Shown here piece by piece: positions 55,374 to 64,000 of a stretch of DNA of 64,000 nucleotides. Location: assembly GCF_022965805.1 (NCBI RefSeq), contig NC_133108.1, positions 24,581,545 through 24,645,544 of the forward strand. Reading direction: 5' to 3'. Positions within the stretch are counted from its first letter, which is position 1; each line of letters starts with the position of its first letter. The position numbers and the translations under genes were made by a program. The notes under the pieces were generated by a model. It saw only the letters and a list, made by a program, of their open reading frames with translations, had not been told where the DNA came from and made no database searches. This DNA comes from Primulina eburnea (lineage: Eukaryota; Streptophyta; Magnoliopsida; Lamiales; Gesneriaceae).

Positions 55374-57641
55374 ATGCCTCCGAGAAGAGTACCGGAACAG
55401 GGTAGCACATCGAACCCTCCTATGGACGTTACAGTCACACCCATGGAGACACTTTTGAAAAGATTCCAATCATTCCATCCACCCACTTTGAAAGGAACCG
55501 AAAATTCAGTGGATTGTGAAAGTTGGCTGGATGATATTGAAATGATGTTTGATTCGTTGGAATATATCGATGAGAAGAGGGTGAAACTGATAGGACACCA
55601 ATTGCATGACATTGCCAAGAACTGGTGGATCAACACAAAAAGGGCATTGGAACACCGAGGTACGATTATTACCTGGAGTGTATTTAGAACTGAATTCTAT
55701 CAGAGGTTCTTTCCAGTGTCATACAGGAAAGACAAGGGAGCCGAGTTTGCGAACTTGAAACAGGGCCAACTTAACATCGAGGAATACGTGGCCAAGTTTT
55801 CTTCACTGTTGCGCTTTGCTCCACATGTGGCGGATCATGACGAGGCTGTGGCAGATCAATTCATTAACGGCCTGAATCCGGAAATATTTACGTTGGTGAA
55901 TACGGGAAGACCGAACAACTTTACCGATGCTTTGAATAGAGCCAAGGGAGCCGAAGCCGGTCTGATGAGACAGAGAGGAGCTTCGTTTATGCTTTCAGTG
56001 CCGGGATCACAGCAACCACCTCCTCGATTTGAAGGTGGCAGCAGTAGTGGCGGAAAGAGGGACTTCTTGAAGACGAGAGGAAAGCTGTTCAAGAAGTCAG
56101 GGAGCAGTTCTTCTAGTTTTGGGAGTCCTCGCCAGAGCCAGAGCTATACTGGACCTATTTGCAATACTTGTGGAGGGAAGCATCCCACTGAGCAGTGCCG
56201 AGGAGTGTTTGGCAGCTGCCGTATTTGCAAGCAACAGGGACACTTTGCTAGAGTGTGTCCCCAGAGAGGTGCCCAGGGATTCCAGGCAGCTGAGTCATCT
56301 GGATCAGCGACTCAGGTAGGTAGACGACCATCTGTTGTTCATTCTTTTCAGTCAGCACTGTCTACCCAGTCCCAACAGAGGCCAGGAGGAAGCCAGACAG
56401 TGAGCCAGCCTCCCAGACAGCAGGCCCGAGTGTTTGCTCTGACCGAGGAGCAGGCACAGGATGCACCTGATGACGTTGTAGCAGGTAACTGTTTTATTTC
56501 TGGTTATCCTGCGTACGTATTGATTGATACTGGTGCATCACATACATTTATCTCTGAGAGGTTTGCATTGAGTCGTGCATTACCAATTGAGTCGTTGTCT
56601 GCAGTAGTGTCTGTTTCTTCCCCGTTAGGAACAGGTTTGATATCAGTGAAATCTGTGAAACCTTGTATACTGCAGTACGATGGACATACGATTGAGCTAG
56701 ACTGTATTGTGCTTGGGATATCTGATTTTGATTGTATTATCGGTATTGATACATTGACCAAGTACAGGGCTACAGTCGATTGTTTCCACAAGATAGTGAG
56801 ATTCGGACCTGAGATGGCTGAGGAGTGGAAATTTTACGGTAAGGGTTCTCGAGCCAGAATTCCTTTGATATCTGCATTGAATATGACACAGAAAGGAGCG
56901 GATGGATTCCTGGTATATTCAGTTGATTTACTGAAATCGAGCCCATCATTGGCGGACTTGCCAGTGGTGTGTGAATTTGCTGATGTCTTTCCGGATGAGA
57001 TTCCTGGATTGCCTCCGATTCGAGAGATAGACTTCAGCATTGAGTTGATGCCAGGAATAGTTCCGATCTCGAGGGCTCCTTACAGGATGGCACCGATCGA
57101 ATTAAAAGAATTGAAAGAACAGTTGGAGGATTTACTGGCCAAGGGGTATATCAGACTGAGTGTTTCTCCTTGGGGTGCTCCAGTACTGTTCGTGAGGAAG
57201 AATGATGGGTCGATGAAACTTTGTATAGATTACCGGCAACTGAACAAGGCAACGGTAAAGAATAAATATCCATTGCCCCGTATTGATGATTTGTTTGATC
57301 AGTTGCAGGGTTCTTCGGTGTATTCCAAGATCGACTTGAGATCTGGATACCATCAATTGAGGGTCAGGGACTCTGATATCTCTAAGACTGCATTCAGAAC
57401 CAGGTATGGACACTATGAATTTATTGTCATGCCATTTGGTTTGACGAATGCACCAGCAGTATTTATGGGATTGATGAACCGCGTATTCCAGAAATATTTG
57501 GATGATTTTGTTATCATATTCATTGATGATATATTGATTTATTCAAAGAAAATGATTGAGCATGCTAATCATCTGAGGATTGTGTTGCGAACTTTGAAGA
57601 CGGAGAAACTGTATGTTAAACTGTCGAAATGCGAGTTCTAG
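55374..57641 (+). pseudogene. gypsy-3 gag, protease and RT N-terminal part
   Basis: The ATG at 55374 gives 755 codons. Capsid motifs are [20 protein letters not shown] and [24 protein letters not shown] (about 263-275) precedes the zinc knuckle [14 protein letters not shown] (about 282-295). Protease is [13 protein letters not shown] (about 381-393). RT has [35 protein letters not shown] and the active site [12 protein letters not shown] (about 713-724). It ends at TAG 57639-57641, at a position where relatives have Trp in the CEFW motif. A single base change therefore separates it from the next frame. Confidence 0.9.
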
Positions 57642-59849
57642 TTGAAACAGGTGATATTTTTGGGACATATCATATCAGGAGACGGGATATCTGTTGATCC
57701 CAGCAAGGTCGAGGCAGTGATTTCTTGGCCAAGACCGACATCTGTACCAGAGATTCGCAGCTTTATGGATTTGGCAGGATATTATCGTCGATTTATTAAA
57801 GATTTCTCGAGCATTGCCAAACCGATTACACAGTTGACTCAGAAAAATACTCCATTTGTTTGGTCTGAGGAATGTGAGACCAGTTTCCTCGAGTTGAAAA
57901 GGAGATTAACCAGTGCACCGGTGTTGACTATCCCGTCAGGTACTGGTGATTTTGTTGTTTATTGTGATGCATCTCACCGAGGATTGGGTTGTGTTTTGAT
58001 GCAGCGAGGGCATGTGATCGTTTATGCCTCAAGACAACTGAAACCCCATGAATCTCAATATCCAATTCATGATCTTGAATTGGCAGCCATAGTCTTTGCG
58101 TTGAAAATATGGCGACATTACCTCTACGGTGAGAAATTCGAAATTTATTCCGATCATAAAAGCTTGAAATATCTGTTTTCGCAATCAGAGTTGAATATGA
58201 GACAGCGAAGATGGCTGGATTTATTGAAGGACTTTGATTGTGAGATCAAATATTATCCAGGGAAGTCCAATGCAGCAGCAGATGCACTAAGTCGAAAGGT
58301 ATGTTCTCTATCCTTATCGACTATAGGAGTCTCGAATTTGATTGAGGAATGCTGTTTGTCTGGACTAGTATTTGAAACAGATAAGAGACCAATGAGATTA
58401 TATACTATTCAAGCGGAACCAGAGCTGATTGTGAAAATTAAAGCGGCTCAGAAAGATGATCAGAATATACAGAAATCGATTGCTATGGTTAGGGCTGGAC
58501 ATCGATCGGAATATCAGGTGAGAAATGGTATTTTGTATGTGAATAATCGTCTTGTGGTGCCGGATGTTTCGAATTTGAGACAGCAGATACTGACAGAGGC
58601 ACACAGCAGCCGATTTAGCATTCATCCTGGTGGCAGGAAAATGTATAATGACTTGAAGACACGGTATTGGTGGAAGCAAATGAAAGCAGACATTGCTACA
58701 TTTGTATCAAAGTGTCTCAATTGCCAACAGGTGAAAGCTGAGAGGAAGAAACCAGGAGGATTGTTACAGAGTTTGTCTATTCCTGAATGGAAATGGGAAC
58801 ACATTTCCATGGATTTTGTAACACAATTACCGAGATCCTCCCGAGGTTATGATGCGATTTGGGTCGTAATTGATCGATTGACCAAATCCGCATGTTTTAT
58901 TCCATACAAAATGACATATAGATATGATCAGATGGCCGATATCTATGTCAAGGAAGTAGTTAGATTGCACGGAGTGCCGAAGTCGATTGTTTCAGACCGT
59001 GATCCTCGGTTCACTTCGCACTTCTGGCAGAGTTTGCAGCAAGCTCTTGGTACGAAATTACATTTAAGTACCGCATATCATCCACAGACTGACGGACAGT
59101 CAGAACGGACGATCCAGACATTGGAAGATATGCTGAGAGCGGTAGTGCTTGACTTAAGCACTGGATGGCAGGAAGCATTGCCTCTTTGTGAATTTTCGTA
59201 CAACAATAGCTATCAAACGAGTATTGAGATGGCTCCATTTGAAGCGTTGTACGGAAAGAAGTGTCGATCGCCTCTTTATTGGGATGATATCTCTGAAGTT
59301 CCTGAGACTGGACCTCATATGATCAGAGATATGACTGAGAAAGTAAAGTTAATTCAGAAGAAAATGAAGGCAGCCCAGGACAGACAAGCCAAATATGCCA
59401 ACCTTCGACGTAGACCGTTGATATTTGAGGCTGGAGACCGAGTGTTCCTGAAGATTTCACCTTTCAGGGGTGTTGTGCGATTTGGAAAGAAAGGGAAGTT
59501 GTCTCCACGATACGTCGGTCCTTATGAGATTCTCGAGAAGATAGGAGATCGAGCCTATCGACTTGCATTGCCGCCTTCTTTATCTGGCATACATGATGTC
59601 TTTCATGTATCGATGCTGTGGAAATATCTCCCTGACGATTCACATGTTATTCAACCAGACGAGACTGAGCTGGATGAGACATTGAGTTATGTCGAAAAGC
59701 CGATCCGGATTATCGATCGTAAAGAAAAACAGCTCAGAACAAAGACGATTCCCCTTGTGAAAGTTCAATGGACTCGTCATGGTATCGAAGAAGCTACTTG
59801 GGAGACTGAGTCTGATATGAGACAAGAATTCCCAGCATTATTTCACTGA
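57642..59849 (+). pseudogene. gypsy-3 RT C-terminal part, RNase H, integrase and chromodomain-like tail
   Basis: 735 codons continue in the same frame after the [23 protein letters not shown], RNase H ([15 protein letters not shown] about 104; [12 protein letters not shown] about 167) and [16 protein letters not shown]. The integrase zinc domain ([12 protein letters not shown] ... CLNCQQVK, about 330-365) is followed by the D,D-35-E core ([38 protein letters not shown]). The chromodomain-like tail ([20 protein letters not shown], about 695-714) ends the protein. All catalytic residues are visible. The protein needs readthrough of the stop or a second copy to be made. Confidence 0.9.
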
Positions 59850-59942
59850 TGTAAATTTCTTTTTTATATACAGTTCTTGTATATATCCTCCTTGTTAATG
59901 CGAATAAAATGCCTGTGATTTCGAGGACGAAATCGTATCTTA

Positions 59943-59954
59943 GGGGGGGAGAAA
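59943..59954 (+). promoter_or_regulatory. polypurine tract of gypsy-3
   Basis: GGGGGGGAGAAA directly precedes the 3' LTR. It follows a TTTCGAGGACGAAAT-type stretch common before the PPT of plant gypsy elements. Confidence 0.85.
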
Positions 59955-61741
59955 TTTAATGCCTGGAAATTTAATCCTGGTAATCTGTAATTATTGAGTT
60001 ATAAATTTGATATGATTATGAAAGGATTAATCGTGACACGAAATAAGATGTTATGTGAAGGGTGCGAATTGTTGGACAGAACAAGTGGCGCCCGAGCGGT
60101 AAGAAATGACCGCTCGAGCGCCAAAGTTCAATAACAACATATCTTGGACAGAAGGTGTGGCGCCCGGGCGGTAGTTTTTAACCGCCCGAGCGCCAAAGTG
60201 TGATACGCCGAGCGTTAGACAGAAGATGTCGCGCTCGAGCGGTAATTTATTACCGCCCGAGCGCGAGTCATGCAAGATGTAAATTCGCCACTTGTTTGGC
60301 TGCATGCACGTGGATGTATATATATATATACAAACGTTAAAAATCCTTCAGAAACAAGAATCGAAGAAAAACTTTGGCCAAATTGTTCCTGAATCTTCAA
60401 ATCGCGATTGTGAGAAATCCGTCCGTCTGATTTTAAATCCGACTTCAGTACCGAGTTCCTAGCAACGTAGGCTACAACTGGACGTATGTTTTGCTACGTT
60501 TTGACATGTCTTGAAATTATGATGTTGTCAGAATTGAATGGAATTCATATATGATGTTCTTGATATGCTAGACATCGTAGAATCGAAGTCAGATTGAGAA
60601 ATGGACTGATTATGAAATTGTTATGAATTGTTAGGGTATATTGATGTATACCAGACAGATTTGAATTGTGATTGAGTTACAGATTGTAATGGATATGGGT
60701 TAGGATTTGTAATTGATGTCCGGTGATTTGGTATTGACGGGGATATTGAGACTGTACCATTATGCCGTTGATTTTGAATCAAATTCAGATTGTTAGTAAT
60801 TCGAAAGGTATATTGATATGAGATTATTGGTATTGCCATTGTCAGATTGAGGGATTGACAGAGTTTGGATTCCAGACCGAAACTGCAACGAAAGGTATAA
60901 GTCAATGTGTATTGGGACATCGACTCAAGTAGGATGTACTTGAGTTTCCCTAAATCACATACTTATTATTTGTTTATCATTGTATTTAATGATTTGATTT
61001 AAATGCTTGTTCTATGGAGTTATAAGAGCATGCATTAGACGAGTAATCTTGTGACAGAAGTACCTGATAGTGGCAGGTAACCACGGGTACATTGCACGAT
61101 GTCACAAGATATGGCGATAGACCATAGTCTATGACGGATGCGTCTGGACACTGGATGTTGGTTATATCGACTTGGATAGAACTGGAGTCTTTTCTATTAC
61201 TGTTTGTCGATATAGGAATGCCACATCTGGACACCGGGATCCCTAGGCTAGGATTGAGTCTAGTCTAAATCGTGGAGTCACGAGTATTGTCGACAGATCG
61301 ATATTGTTTACATTTCTGATTTTGATTTGTATTATTGTCACATGTTTCATGCTGTATATTGATTATATGACTGCATGTTCGTTGATTTACACTGGGATTT
61401 ATTCTCACCGGAGTTATCCGGCTGTTGTCTTGTCTGTATGTGTACTTGACAACAGGTGGGACAGGTTCAGGGTCCAAGAGATGAGGAGAGATCGTGATTA
61501 GAGTGGAGGCTCCGGACTTGGATTGTATATAGGGTGTGAACACTTAATAGTAGTTGTTGAACCTTAGTTTGTACTGATTTGTAGACGGTACATGACTTGT
61601 ACTTTATTATATACTGAGTTGTATATTAGATTGTTGTCACTACGTTCCGCATTTTAAAAAAAAAAATTTAGACCCTGTTTTATAATTGATTAATTAGTCC
61701 CAATGACGATTAAGAACTTGATTAGCGTCCGAGTCCCCACA
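59955..61741 (+). repeat. 3' LTR of gypsy-3
   Basis: 1787 bp, the partner of 53326-55114. It starts TTTAATGCC, with the second base changed from G. Confidence 0.9.
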
Positions 61742-61887
61742 TGCATAGTCAATAACTGTTGAATCTGTTCACCATGAACCTTAGCTTGCTCTTGCAATAA
61801 CTTAGTGAATTCATCTACTACCCGAGTAGTCTTGTCTGTGGGAGGGGTACTATCATCCCCTTCAGCATTCTTACGCTTGGGAGGCAT
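61742..61887 (-). pseudogene. gypsy-1 gag N-terminus
   Basis: The ATG at 61887 opens MPPKRKNAEGDDSTPPTDKT, then the EQAKVHGEQIQQLL stretch shared with gypsy-2 gag. Gypsy-3 cuts it after about 48 codons; the frame resumes at 53325. Confidence 0.8.
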
Positions 61888-62046
61888 TTCCTATACATAT
61901 GCTCACGTTAACATGGATAGGATGAAAGAATACGTCAATGGCAATGAAATAGAATCAACTGTCAATGTTAAAATCAATAGATGCAGGATCGAAAACATAC
62001 CAGATTGTCCTAGGCAGAAGAAGTCATATATGGTCCAAAGAACTTT
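61888..62046 (-). other. gypsy-1 leader
   Basis: Short untranslated leader between PBS and gag. I see no other feature in it. Confidence 0.6.
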
Positions 62047-62058
62047 GCTCTGATACCA
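62047..62058 (-). promoter_or_regulatory. primer-binding site of gypsy-1
   Basis: The minus strand reads TGGTATCAGAGC, 2 bp from the 5' LTR. Confidence 0.85.
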
Positions 62059-62060
62059 AT

Positions 62061-63899
62061 TGAAACACCCCACTTAACACATTTTAAATCCAAATATAAT
62101 CTGACATCAGCGGAAGCATTTATCTTTAAAATAAAAATAATTAAACTATATATACATTGCAAACATGTACTTAAAATACATACAATACATAATCTCAAAC
62201 ATCTAATTCAAATACCAATATTACATATAATAAAATACATGATATATTTAAAACTTTAAATGTTCAACACACCCCAATAAAATCATTAACATAATCAAAT
62301 AAAACTTTTCCATTACAATAGCTATATGACTTCTCCTCCTTGGACAATCTGCTTCAAATCTTTTTATTACCTGCATCACATGACATTAACTGAAATAAGA
62401 TAAAACTCGGTAAGTAGATAACTTTACATAACAAATACATATTTATATGGCTTGGCTTGAAACATCGCAATGGCAATAAACATTAAACAATACCATCTTC
62501 AATGAACAATAATGAAAGAATCCATATAGATTGTATATCATAACATGAATTAATCCATATAAATGGTATATCATAACATGAATTAAAGGAAATGAAACAA
62601 TAGCTCAATGATCTGTAATCTGTGAATGTTATCTCTGTTAATATATATAAATATATATCGGACTGTGAGAGATAACCATGAAAGGAAATGATAGTCTGTA
62701 ATTCGTAATCTGTGACCTGTGAATGTTATCTCTGTTAATATATATAAATATATATCTGACTGTGAGAGATGACCTATGGATAGTATCTCTGCGATATATG
62801 AAAATATATACCAGACTGTGAGAGATACTCTTCATGTGATTGGCCAATGACATGCATGAATTACTATCATTCCTTGGATTGAAGCATATAAAATTCATTG
62901 GGACAATTGAACAAACACTTGATAGGCACAATAGCTTGCTAGCTTCTTTATCAATGAAATCAATAAAATTCTTGGATCAATGAATATATAACAACAAATA
63001 TGGCAATAACATATCCATGAAAGAAGCTAGACATCAATAAAAATGGCTTGGATACATATATATATATCATGTGAGCACAAGGAATAGCCTCTACTTACAA
63101 CCCAATCAATACTTGGTTGCAACGATGACCTCAAAAGAATCCCTACAACAATAAACACCATAAAACTATGAATTATCATCATATTTACATAGATCCATAA
63201 GGTCAACGCAACCCTTCAACCCAACAATTCCTTGCAAAACCAAAAAATAACTAAGCTCTTACCTTGTAGCTTGCACCTAGACTAGGAGATGCTAAGAATT
63301 CCTCAAAAATTCTTGAACTTGGATGAAGATTTGGAGAAGAGAATTTTGGGGAAGAAAATGAGAAGGAAACGTATGAGAGAGAAGGAAAAGGGAAGAAATG
63401 AAGATAGATCTCAAAATAATGCAATATAAATTCATTCCCAACCTTAAAATCGTGATTTGGAAATGCACTTTCGCATAAAAAAAACGCAGGGCAGCGCTGG
63501 TGCGGCACTGCCCCGCACAGGCAGCGCACCTGCGCGGCCTATAGCAGCGCGGGTGTGGGCTGCTGCCGCACAGGCAGCGCACCCGCGCTGCATATGGCAG
63601 CGTGGGTGCGGCCTGCTGCCGTGCAGGTGCGGCCTGCTCTCGGCCAGGCAGCGCAGGTGCGGCGCTGCTGCACCCAAGCGCTACTACTCCGCCGTGAACT
63701 CCTAAAAATAACTTTTCTTGACTTAATATCCAACCTTTTCTTATACCACTAAATTCTTATGAATTATAATAACCAAACTCCTTCTAAAATCAAGCATAAA
63801 ACCATCTCCCAAAACTTGACCATATCAATTTATGAATATCCTTTAACCATAACACATGAAATCATTGATCATAGCACAATAAAAACTTGGGATATTACA
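62061..63899 (-). repeat. 5' LTR of gypsy-1
   Basis: 1839 bp, the partner of 7411-9170. It is longer mainly because of a larger GC array (63485-63668) and a short duplication near 62530-62585 (ATCATAACATGAATTA twice). Confidence 0.9.
63485..63668. repeat. GC array in gypsy-1 5' LTR
   Basis: GGCAGCGCGGGTGCGG-type words in both orientations, about 40 bp longer than in the 3' LTR and rearranged in order. Confidence 0.75.
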
Positions 63900-63904
63900 C
63901 AATT

Positions 63905-64000
63905 AATGAGCTAAAACAAGTTTAAGGATTGGAGGAGCCTACCCAAATCCTACTCTATCCTCACTTTCTTTTTGCAAAATTTGTATTTACATAGAAGATC
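63905..64000. other. unassigned flank of gypsy-1 (right)
   Basis: This continues 7265-7410 across the gypsy-1 insertion. It holds no ORF I can support. On the minus strand a short Cys/Lys-rich stretch near the right edge is followed by stops. Confidence 0.3.

Larger units (their letters stand above)
53326..61741 (+). mobile_element. gypsy-3: nearly intact Tekay-like Ty3/gypsy element
   Basis: LTRs 53326-55114 and 59955-61741 are flanked by a perfect TSD TGCAT (53321-53325 and 61742-61746). It is 8.4 kb with PBS, one long gag-pol frame broken by a single TAG, and PPT. It is the only large plus-strand element of the main block. By eye LTRs differ by roughly 1-2%, including the first dinucleotide of the 3' LTR (TT instead of TG). 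Confidence 0.95.
7411..63899 (-). mobile_element. gypsy-1: Tekay-like Ty3/gypsy element opened by three insertions
   Basis: The outer LTRs (7411-9170 and 62061-63899) are flanked by CAATT (7406-7410 and 63900-63904). Minus-strand order is 5' LTR, PBS, gag, protease, RT, RNase H, integrase, PPT, 3' LTR. The interior is split at gag by gypsy-3, at protease by copia-1 and at the RNase H/integrase linker by gypsy-2. Removing those three blocks leaves about 8.2 kb. At each split the reading frame on one side picks up within a few codons on the other, which proves the nesting. It is the oldest large element here and is dead. Confidence 0.9.

Noticed and set aside
63905..64000. BED-type zinc finger of a hAT transposase
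   Set aside because: A few Cys/Lys residues near the right edge suggested it, but the frame has stops and the His pair is missing.

Overview
This window is plant repeat DNA. It is almost entirely LTR retrotransposons inserted into one another, and I see no host gene. Every element whose primer-binding site (PBS) falls in the window pairs with initiator tRNA-Met (TGGTATCAGAGC or close variants). The gypsy pol proteins look like Tekay/Del-type chromoviruses with a C-terminal chromodomain-like tail. The largest copia looks like a Sirevirus (Maximus/SIRE-type) with a large gag and an extra ORF after pol. A eudicot nuclear genome fits best. Lamiales/Gesneriaceae is a weak guess from the style of the extra ORF. 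Element names (gypsy-1 and so on) are local labels.

Left part (1-7410). The 3' end of a plus-strand Sirevirus-like copia (copia-0) enters from the left edge. Its 3' region holds a 2.6-kb solo LTR (364-2999, TSD GTACA). Its 3' LTR is split by a composite insertion (3423-6271, TSD ACAGT) made of a gag-only gypsy derivative fused to a 340-bp TRIM. Two minus-strand copia LTR fragments and 146 bp of unassigned sequence follow.

Main part (7411-63899). One minus-strand gypsy element, gypsy-1 (LTRs 7411-9170 and 62061-63899, TSD CAATT), has been opened three times. Gypsy-2 (10397-30944, TSD AATAA) sits at the RNase H/integrase junction. Copia-1, the Sirevirus (33147-52410, TSD AGATA/TGATA), sits in protease. 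Gypsy-3 (53326-61741, plus strand, TSD TGCAT) sits in gag. Removing these inserts leaves about 8.2 kb, a normal size for this clade. Gypsy-2 in turn holds a copia-2 solo LTR plus a tandem duplication (period about 8187 bp) that mixes copia-2 and gypsy-2 segments. Copia-1 holds gypsy-4 (37860-45396, TSD GAGAT), the youngest insertion: I could see one difference between its two 1434-bp LTRs. LTR divergence judged by eye follows the nesting order.

How the parts work. Each autonomous element encodes gag (particle), protease, reverse transcriptase/RNase H and integrase, bounded by PBS and polypurine tract (PPT). All are damaged by stops, frameshifts or insertions; gypsy-3 is closest to intact, with one nonsense codon between two long ORFs. 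Copia-1 carries an unusual accessory module between pol and its 3' LTR: an uninterrupted 883-codon sense ORF, and two short antisense ORFs each with a TATA box 57-59 bp upstream of the ATG. The LTRs of four unrelated gypsy families carry GC-rich palindrome arrays, next to a TATA box in three of them.
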